Source: Mallotus nudiflorus
Taxonomy: Eukaryota; Streptophyta; Magnoliopsida; Malpighiales; Euphorbiaceae
Length of the DNA stretch: 64,000 nt
Direction: 5' to 3'
Assembly: GCA_947683625.1 (NCBI GenBank)
Contig: CANTUR010002246.1
Location: 1-64,000 of the forward strand
The notes beneath the pieces were generated by a model. The model was not told where the DNA came from and did no database searches. It saw only the letters and a program-made list of their open reading frames with translations. Both the position numbers and the translations under genes were made by a program. Shown here piece after piece: positions 55,406 to 64,000 of the stretch; position 1 is the stretch's first letter; each line of letters opens with the position of its first letter.

Positions 55406-58392
55406 TGTAATGACCCAAAATAGGGGGCCATGACTGGCGTTAGGGAACGGGAACTCTTTCGAATTCGGAACCCGTAGCAAGCCTTAAAAAAAGGCATGCA
55501 ATAAAATAAAATAAATAAAATATTATTCAGCGAAAATAAAATATCACAAAATATAATAACTTTTCAACATCCTTTAATATCATAAATACAAATCTTTTTA
55601 ATACAAATCTTCAGAGTAACACTCTGAATTAAAATCTTTATACATACATAAATACAAATACAACTCACGACAGATTTAAATACAACCACTACTGCAGTAT
55701 CTAGAGTACAAAATAAAACTCAAGTAAGTGATTTACATAATAAAGTCAGAGTGAAAGAAATCCGACGGATAAGTCTACTGCTGAGGTCTGAAGATGAAGA
55801 CTCTCCTGAAAAATATCAACAGAGGAGAGTCAGACCTCACTGAGTGAATTATTATAATATATATACATGCATAGCTATATGTCAAATGCAGAAACTCAAT
55901 AGTATATATAATAAATACATATACAGACAAATACACACAGATGCAAAGAAAATCATTGTAATACTGAAAATCATCAGTTATGAAGGATCAAATAGAACCC
56001 TATATTTTCACAACCTCAAATATCAATAGAACTCACTTTAGCCATACAGGCCCACTTAGTTCCAAATAATTCACTTAGTCCAACTGGACAGTAGACTGGC
56101 CCCAAAACACTAAGTCGACCGAGCTCCAACAGTCTGACTGTCAAAGTGATTGGCCCCGAGACACTTGGTCAACCGAGCTCCAACAATCACAGTCTCAATC
56201 ACATCTCACATTAATCAAATCAATCAAGTCATAATTTCCTCAAATAAGTTAGCAATTCAACTTATCATCTATCGCACTCAGTCCTAGTGCTGGCCACTAA
56301 GAAGCACATTCTATTGATATCCTTCATTTATATTAAAACATACATTCAAGAAAATAAATGATGCATAATGATATTTAAAATAAACAAATAAACCATATAT
56401 ATACCAGAAATATACCTAAAATAAACTAAGTATATTTCAGGTATATATATGTATAATCAACCCAAATAAATCACGAAACATATTAAATTAAACCAATGAT
56501 ATATTTAAAAACAAGCTATATTTAATTGAAAAGGAAAACATGCATTTATTTCATAATATACCAAAAATATACTTAAAATATACTTAAATATTCAAATAGG
56601 CAAGTACGTAAAGTTTATATTTAAAACATAGAATTCTAAAACATGCACCCTAAGCAATGCATATATATCATAATAACTCACAGCTGTGTGCTCCACGAGA
56701 CAGGTCCGACGGGCCTGGTCCATTAGGCCTCGGTCTTGGTGCAACTAACAAATAAATAATAACACAAAATAAGAATAATTCTAACTTAACTTCTAGAGAC
56801 TCGATCTAGAATTCTAGACACAGCTAAAGATATACCCGACATCACGTTTTACAAGAATTATACCAAAAATTCAGTAGAACCTCCTTTGTAAAATGGACAT
56901 CTCTCTACTTAAAAGTAGAGTTGGTCCTACAAGAAAACAAACTTTTAATAAAATTCACAAAATATTCACACAACCCTCGGTTGAGATCCTAAACTGCAAA
57001 TTTCACCGAATGAGGTCCATAATTCACAATAAAAAACACAAAATATATTAAAATCCAATAAATATCAAAAATACCCTTTTAAATACCAAAATATAGAAAT
57101 TTAAATATTAAAACACTAAAAGTAATTATTTTACCGATAATTACTTAAAAACCCTAATAGTAATATAATATTATTAAAAATCGATATTCCTCGATAATTT
57201 CACAAATATTAATAAAAATTCATTTTATAAATCCAAATTACTCAATTAGTCCAAAAACATACTAAAAGTTACTAAAACCCATTTATTAACAAAAATAGTA
57301 TATTATATATAATTTGAAAATAATTTTAAAAAAATAGTTTTAATTAGTTAAAAATATTAAATAATTTATAAAAATCATTTTTATACCTCTAATAATTATT
57401 AAAACTAATTAAACTTAATATTTAACTAAAATTACTACCAATTTATCAAAATATCCCTAGTATATAAAAATTCACATAATATACTATAAATACTCAAAAA
57501 TTCAATAAAAATTATATAATTACTCTAAAATTATTTTCTCAACATATAATTCAATAAAATCAACAATTATACTCAATTGACCAATTAATTTTAACAAAAT
57601 ACATATATAACATATATTTCCAAAATTGACATAAACTAAATAAAATTATAATAATTACACAAAAATCACAAAAATTATAAATTAAATTCTAAAATTAATT
57701 TAAACCACCAAAAACACTAAAAATCAAAATTTCACAATTTATTTAATTAATTTACGAAAATGAGAAAATAATAATAAAATAATCAAAAATTCACAAAAAT
57801 CAAAATAAGTTCCAAAAATTACACAAAAATTTCTAGAGGTAGATTAAGCTAAGGAGAAAAATATTTGTGAAGGAATTAAACTTGAATCTCAAAGAATGAA
57901 GTTCAAAAAAATCAAGAACCAAAAATGGCCGAAATTGAAAACTAGCTTAAAACCTTACCAAATAGAGTTTTTGTGCAAAAGGAAGCTTGGAATCGTCCTC
58001 TAGGGATGCTAAGGAGTCCAACAGCACCAGAATCACCAAGTTTGGTGGTCAAAAAGATGGTGAACGGAGAAAAGGGTGATTTTCGACCAAAATGGGTTCC
58101 TAAGCTACTACCGATGCCGGAGAAGACAACAGGGGCGTCGGAGCTGCTGGCTGGAAGGGCGTTCCACGGTGGATGGGCTGGAGGCACTCTGAACTGAGGG
58201 GAACGAACGGTGACGGTGATGGTGAGGGTGGCTTGGTTTCGGGGAGAGAGGAAGAAGAAATAGGTTTTTTTATTTTTTATGTTTTAATATTTGTATATAT
58301 ATATATATACAAATATTTGATAAATGTGTGGTGTGTGTTTAATGTGTATATATTATAAGGTTTATAATATTATAATATAAAGTTAATTTTAT

Positions 58393-58434
<42 letters not shown>

Positions 58435-58779
58435 GTATATAACACAATTAAAACAAAATATATACACATGACATAATTATCAAACCCTAATATTATTCAT
58501 GCATGCAAAATAATGTATTATTTATAAAAATTTAGGTCAATAATATAATTCATTAAAATAATAATATTAAAGTATTAATGCTCAAAGTTAAAGATTTATT
58601 AAAATACTATTTCCCAAAATAAAAATAATTTAAAGACATGTTTACATAAAATATATTAATTAAATACAAATAATAATAATAATTCACGAAATAAATAAAT
58701 AATTAAATATAGTTTCAAAATTATTAACACTGCATATCCTATTTTATATTAAAATAATTTAAAAAGTTGGGTTATAACA
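55406..58779 (-). mobile_element. Solo Tekay-like LTR in copia integrase, minus strand
   Basis: Length 3,374 bp. On the minus strand it starts TGTTATAACCC at 58,779 and ends GGGTCATTACA at 55,406, flanked by GTCCA on both sides. It keeps the family block order: a GC-rich island (57,970-58,260), donor-like GTAAGG (57,958), acceptor-like TTTTCTTGTAG (56,927), the CTCTACTT/AAGTAGAG hairpin (56,903-56,920), the double hairpin (56,085-56,185) and the GAGGTCTGA hairpin (about 55,784-55,842). It is clearly diverged from the intact element's LTR, which makes its conserved hairpins informative. It also has an (AC)14 tract at 58,401-58,429. Confidence 0.95.
58401..58429. repeat. (AC)n microsatellite
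   Basis: About 14 AC units lie in the 5' part of the minus-strand solo LTR. Confidence 0.95.
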
Positions 58780-58784
58780 GTCCA

Positions 58785-61299
58785 CCTCTAGGCCATTTGA
58801 ACTTATACATATGGATTTATTTCGACCAACTAGAGTTGCTAATCTCGGTGAAATGCACTATGCTTATGTATTGGTTAATGACTACTCTAGATACACTTGG
58901 GTGTGTTTTCTTGCTCATAAGAATGATGCATTGTAAGCTTTTGAAAATTTCTCAAAAAGAGTTCACAAAGAAAAAGGATTTTGTATTTCATCCATTAGAA
59001 GTGATCATGGAACCGAATTTGAAAATGAATTTTTCAAAAACTATTGTAATGAAAATGATATTTTTCATACATTTTCATCACTTAGAACTCCTCAACAAAA
59101 TGGGGTAGTTGAAAGGAAAAATAGAACTCTTGTTGAAATGGCTAGAACAATGCTTCATGAGTATAATTTGCCTCTATACTTTTGGGCAGAAGTCATTAAC
59201 ACATCTTGTTATATTTCAAATCGAGTTTTCAAAAGACCAATTTTAAATAAAACATCTTATGAGCTATGGAACAATAGAAAACCCAAAATCTCATATCTAA
59301 AAGTATTTGGATGCAAGTGCTTTATATTGAACACTAAGGATAATCTTGGAAAATTTGATTCCAAAGCTGATGAAGGAATTTTCCTAGGCTATTCCATCTC
59401 TAGCAAAGCATATAGGGTCTTTAATAAGAGAACTCTAGTAGTTGAAGAGTCAATGCATATGGTATTTGATGAATCAAACTCTCTTGATCCTAGAAAGGAT
59501 GTTTGTAGTGTTGATGATCTTATAGGTAATAATGAGATTGTGGAAATACAAGAAGAAAATGCTAGTAAGCCTTTGGAACTTGAAGATCCAAGTAAGAAGA
59601 AAAATGAGGAGACATCTTAACCTACCTTGAAGGATGAACTTCCAAAGGATTGATAATTCAAGAAAGCTCACCCTCAAGACCTCATTATAGGTGACACTAC
59701 AAAAGGCATAACTACTAGATCTCAATTAAAGTCTACTGTTAATTTAGCCTTCATTTCTCAAATTGAACCCAAAAATATTGATGATGCTTTGTGCGATGAA
59801 TTTTGGGTCCTTGCTATGCAAGAAGAGTTAAATCAATTTGAGAGAAACAAGGGTTGGACCTTAGTTCCTAGACCTGAACATTATCCTATTAGAGGCACCA
59901 AATGGGTGTTTAGAAATAAGATGAATGAATAAAGTATCATAACTAGGAACAAAACTATACTAGTAGCTAAAGGTTATAATAAAAAAGAAGGCATTAATTA
60001 TGATGAAACCTTTGCCCCCATTGCAAGGTTAGAAGCTATTAGGATGCTACTTACATTTGCATCATACATGGATTTTAAAGTTTATCAAATGGATGTTAAA
60101 AGTGCATTTTTAAATGGTTTTCTTGAAGAGGAAGTATATATTAAACAACCTCTAGGTTTTAAAAATTTTGACTCTCCAAATCATGTGTTTAAACTTTCAA
60201 AAGCATTATGTGGATTGAAACAAGCTCCAAGAGCTTAGTATGAAATATTGAGTAACTTTTTACAATAGAAACGTTTCTCCAAAGGAAAGGTTGAAATAAC
60301 TTTTTTATAAAGAAATCCAAACATGATTTATTAACTGTTCAAATATATGTTGATTACATTATATTCAGTGCTACTAACCATTGCTTGTGAGAGGAATTCT
60401 CTAATTTAATGCAAGGAGAATTTGAGATGAGTATGATGGGTGAACTCAAATTCTTTCTTGGACTACAAATCAAGCAATGCAAAAATTAGATTTTCATCAA
60501 TCAAACCAAGTATGCAAAACACGTTCTTAAGAAGTTTGGCATGGATGGAGATAAAATAAGTAAAACTCCAATGAGCACCACAACCAAACTTAACAAATAT
60601 GAGAATAGCAAACCGGTTGATGAAAAGCAATTTAGAGGTATGATTGGATCTCTTCTTTATTTAACTGCTAGTAGACCCGATATTATGTTTGCTATTTGCT
60701 TGTGTGCTAGATTTCAATCAAGTCCTAGAGAGTCTCATTTGAATGCTATCAAAAGAGTTTTTAAATATCTTTATGGTACAATGCATTTAGGACTTTGGTA
60801 TCCTAGGAGTTCTTCCTTTGACTTGATTAGTTATTTTGATGCTGACTTTACTGGTAGCTTACTAGATAGAAAAAGCACTTCTGAAACTTATCAAATTTTA
60901 GGACATTGCTTAGTTTCTTGGTTTAGTAAGAAACAAGTTTCGGTTACCTTATCCACTGTTGAAGCAGAATATATGGTAGCTAGTTGTTGTTGCACCCAAG
61001 TTCTATGGCAAAAATAATAACTTTTGGACTATGGCATTGATATTAATCACATTCCAATTAAATATGACAATAAAAGTGCTATAAACCTTAGTAAAAATCC
61101 CATTCAGCATTCTAGAACTAAGCATATTGACATTAGACATCATTTATTGCATGATCATGTGCAAAATGGTGATATTTTTCTTGATTTTATTGATACTAAT
61201 CATCAATTAGCAGACATCTTTACCAAGCCTCTTTGTGAGGAAAGATTGAATTTTATTAAGCATGAGCTTGGTATGATTGATGGCTCAAGCTTATCTTAA
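58785..61299 (+). pseudogene. Copia integrase core, RT and RNase H, plus copy
   Basis: The integrase core resumes after the solo LTR. The first catalytic Asp is at 58,814-58,816 (HMDLF), the second at 59,003-59,005 (SDHGTEF) and Glu at 59,111-59,113 (NGVVERK), all in one frame, with a single TAA at 58,934-58,936. The open part 59,138-59,620 covers the integrase C-terminal region. RT runs from about 59,780; its catalytic box reads YVDY (60,349-60,357) where the minus copy has YVDD, so the enzyme is dead as well as frameshifted. RNase H covers 60,541-61,017 and 61,024-61,299, ending TKPLCEERLNFIKHELGM. Confidence 0.92.
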
Positions 61300-62422
61300 T
61301 CACTTGTTAAATTGATGGATTGATGTTTGGATTCTTATGTGATCATGTGCTTTAGAAAAATTATTTTCAGCGTCATGCATATATTCTGTTTTAAAAGTAT
61401 TTGCTTTAGCAAATTTACTTCATATACATGATATATTGTATTTCCCATTTGCATGATCTTTGTATTAGTTTTATTTGATTTGGATTTATGTGGATTCATT
61501 CAAAAAAAATTTTCAAAAGCCCTTATATTTTTCAAATTAATAATTAATTATTAAGCTAAATTCAATTAATTAATTATTTTAATTTAGTAAAAATATTTCT
61601 CCTTCTCAACAAGATTTTTTTTTAATATTTTTAATTCATTTTATACCAGTTTCTATTTGGATTATTTTTTGTATATTTTTTGTATCTAAGTTTTGAGCTG
61701 TTTGTTTATTTTATAATTATTTTATGACAGTTTACGCTTAGTTTATTTTCTAGATATTTTTTGAATATAAGACATGAGCTGTTAGTTTTATGTCTTGTCT
61801 AAAATTGGTATTTTAATATTATTGTAGCTCTCTCTTTTTAATGCAATTTTATTTGCATTTTGACAAGGGAGAAGAAATATTTGAGTTTGTTTATTATTAT
61901 TATTATTATTTATTGTGTTTACGCATGAATATTGTTTATTATGTTTATACATGCATAATTAATGTTTAATTTATTCATGTATTAATTCTACTTAGGAATT
62001 GTTTTGATCTTTGATAAGGCATGAATATTTTTTTTAAGATTTGGTTTATATTTGCTTTTGTCAAAGGAGGCACAAATAATTGAGTTTGCATGCGTACTTA
62101 GTTAATTTCTTTTAAGGAAGAGAAAATTTTTTTACAAAGATGTGTTTATGTTAATGAAATAACTATACGATAGTGTGTCCTTAATATCAATTTTTTTTAA
62201 TTCATTGAAATAGGGGGAGAAAATTTTTTGAATTTATTTCACAGAAATTTTTTATGCATGCACAGTAACAATGTAAGTATGGCTAGTTTTGTCCTTGTGA
62301 TAAAAAGTCTTATTTTACTTACTTTATTTATATACGACATGAATTTTTTTATTTATGCATGACTATCAATTATGCTTATACCTGCAAAATTCATATTCAT
62401 GTATAAATTCTTCTTGGGAATG
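61300..62422 (+). other. 3' noncoding region of plus copia
   Basis: Colinear with 38,983 down to about 37,875 in the minus copia. It contains spaced purine blocks (AAGGGAGAAGAA near 61,864, GGAGGCAC near 62,060, AATAGGGGGAGAAAA near 62,209). It ends abruptly at TTGGGAATG where the LTR at 62,423 begins. No coding segment is seen. Confidence 0.8.
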
Positions 62423-64000
62423 TGTAAGCACCTAATTTCGGGATGCAATTGTGCACAATTGCGATGTAAGCCCCTATGATGAAATTCATTCAAAAATTAA
62501 ACTTGGTTGTCCATTTTCTAGACTTTAGGGACTAGATTAAAACTTTTTCTTTAGGATTTGATTGCAAATAAGTCAATTTTTTAGGGGTCTTTTGGTAATT
62601 AAAGGAGTTGGCATTTAATGCCGATCGGCATTACACAATACCGATTGGCATTCGGCATTATACAATGCCGATCGGCATTGCATAATTTTGACTTGTAAAA
62701 GTTGATTTTTTCTCATATTTTTATCGATTTTTCAGCGTTTTGATTGGTTGAAAATTCAATTTTATCTTTATTATTATCTTATGAAAATTTCAACGCGTTC
62801 AAAATGCTTTAAAAATCAAAATTCTTATCAGGTTGTTTTTTTTAAAAGATGAGTATGTTCCTCCTTTGGAGGAAGCCAGTACGCGCAGACTCTGCTTTAA
62901 AAAGTGGAGTCTGAATGCGTGGAGGAGGACTTTTTTCGAAGGATTTTTTTTTGAGAGGCATACAAAGACACAGTGAGAAAAAAACAGAGAGACTGCGAGC
63001 GTAAAAAACCCTAATTTTGGATACTAAAGTTTTTGAAAGCAATCAAATCCCAGTCCAGAATCAACAATACTTTAATTTCAATGGTGATAATCCAATCTGA
63101 GGGGCTCAAAAAGGGCATTTGCATAGTATCTAAATCTTCAATGTTATTTTCTATTTCATTTTTTACTCTTTTCTATTATTTTTAGTTTATGATTTTTCTT
63201 TTATTTTTTGTTATTGTTTTGATTTTTGATTTCACTACTAATTTGATTACTTGTTTTTTTGTTTTGATATGTGCATGTGGATTGAGGAGGATACTGCTTA
63301 TATTTAAATTAAGCAGAAGGTCCATGGAATGCCATGGAAGAACCTTTGTTGTTTCCAGTAGGATTTAGGATTTTTTTTATTATTTTTCCATTTTTGGTGT
63401 TCTGTATAGTTATTTTAATTTCTGGGTGTATAATCATTTAAATTTAATTTTTGTACGTAGTTTGTAATAGCCCCAATAGTGGGAATAATGAAAATTTTAA
63501 TTTTCTATATTTTAAAATTAATTAGTAATTAGGTTCAATTGGGTAAAAAAAATTAATTAAAATCAATGGTGGCAATAGCTTAAATTAGGGTTTGCATGTA
63601 ATTAATTTAGGGTTTTTTAGAAAATCACTGTAATGTTTATTGGATCCATTTTTTGTGTTTTATTTGTTTTGGGCTTATTTTTTATGTTTTTAACCTTTTG
63701 GGCCCCAAGCCCACGTTTATGTCTAATCCACTTAATAAATAGGCTTAAAAATGATTTAGGTTTTTAAATAATTAAAATCAATTTAGGCCCATTAGGTTAA
63801 TTAGATTTTAGGCCCACTTAGTTAATTAAAATTGTTTAGACTTAGCTTAGCTCACTTAATTTCATTTCTTTTAAAATAAATAGATCTAGGCCCATATTTC
63901 ACTAAAAATAAAACCAATTTAGACTTAGGCCCACTAATTTAATTTTTCTTTAAAATTGAATAGACTTAAGCCCACCTATAGTCCATTTCTCATTTGTAAA
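62423..64000 (+). mobile_element. Tat/Ogre-like LTR, plus strand, cut by the window end
   Basis: It starts TGTAAGCACC, then ATTTCGGGATG, a GACTAGATTAAAA phrase, GGGGTCTTTTGGTAATTA, a palindromic repeat block (62,617-62,679), a purine-rich leader near 62,925-63,000, an AATAGCCCCAATAGTGGGAA block (63,468) and GGCCCA-rich AT-rich sequence to the end. The block order matches the minus-strand copy at 13,016-15,031. It is inserted in the copia 3' region. No ORF of note. Confidence 0.65.
62617..62679. repeat. Palindromic repeat AATGCCGATCGGCATT
   Basis: The perfect 16-bp palindrome occurs at 62,617-62,632 and 62,664-62,679, with a degenerate unit between them. Its position matches the AATTCCGAYCGGAATT array at 14,703-14,800. 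Confidence 0.85.

Larger units (their letters stand above)
51165..62422 (+). mobile_element. Ty1/copia element (Sire/Maximus-like), plus strand, interrupted
   Basis: 5' LTR (51,165-52,555), duplicated leader, gag, protease, integrase interrupted by a solo Tekay-like LTR (55,406-58,779), then the rest of pol and the 3' noncoding region. That region is cut at 62,422 by a Tat/Ogre-like LTR, with GAATG as the expected left target duplication. Its 3' LTR lies outside the window. It is close in sequence to the minus copia throughout. Confidence 0.87.

Noticed and set aside
57942..58197. Open frames on both strands in the GC-rich island of the minus solo LTR
   Set aside because: They are chance open frames from GC-rich composition; the block corresponds to the noncoding island of the other LTRs.
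1..64000. Host protein-coding gene
   Set aside because: All recognisable coding segments are explained by Ty3/gypsy, Ty1/copia or caulimovirid domains. No exon series of a host gene could be supported.

Overview
This window is plant nuclear DNA made almost entirely of nested LTR retrotransposons, with one broken endogenous pararetrovirus (EPRV, family Caulimoviridae) among them. I found no host gene. Three features point to an angiosperm: Ty3/gypsy chromoviruses of the Tekay/Del type, Ty1/copia elements resembling the Sire/Maximus group, and a caulimovirid with PR-RT-RNase H and coat-protein remnants. The species cannot be read from the sequence.

Layout, left to right. (1) 1-13,015: two head-to-tail Tekay-type internal regions (1-3,241 and 4,146-7,714), separated by a truncated LTR that is fused directly to the end of gag. 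They are followed by a complete LTR (7,715-10,946) lying inside an older LTR of the same family (remainder 10,947-13,015). (2) 13,016-15,031: a minus-strand LTR-like block of another family (Tat/Ogre-like), which reappears on the plus strand at 62,423-64,000. (3) 15,032-19,639: a solo Tekay LTR with a CTGTC target duplication, nested in an older Tekay LTR. (4) 19,640-23,717: AT-rich sequence, then the 3' half of the EPRV on the minus strand (promoter-like region, a downstream ORF, RNase H, RT). (5) 23,723-35,230: an almost intact 11.5-kb Tekay element with 3.25-kb LTRs, a tRNA-iMet primer site, a 1,102-codon gag-pol frame, a broken integrase end, a polypurine tract and a CATTA target duplication. 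(6) 35,236-35,626: more of the same EPRV (end of protease). (7) 35,627-45,403: a copia element on the minus strand. (8) 45,404-48,854: two fragments of a diverged Tekay-like LTR family. (9) 48,855-51,164: the 5' half of the EPRV, now on the plus strand (coat protein, zinc knuckle, start of protease). (10) 51,165-62,422: a second copia element on the plus strand, interrupted in its integrase by a minus-strand Tekay-like solo LTR (55,406-58,779, duplication GTCCA).

The most informative observations are these. First, the two EPRV halves abut the outer ends of the two oppositely oriented copia elements at one shared target duplication (GTAGT), and the two LTRs at those ends share features absent from the other minus-copia LTR. 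The simplest reading is one EPRV split by one copia insertion and later rearranged by an inversion between inverted copia copies. Second, the long Tekay-family LTRs contain several hairpins whose pairing is kept by compensating changes in diverged copies, next to well-formed splice-donor and splice-acceptor sequences. Third, the otherwise clean young Tekay element has a cluster of single-base indels at 30.47-32.85 kb that looks like poor consensus sequence.

As far as can be seen, none of these elements encodes a complete working protein set as written. The 11.5-kb Tekay element comes closest.
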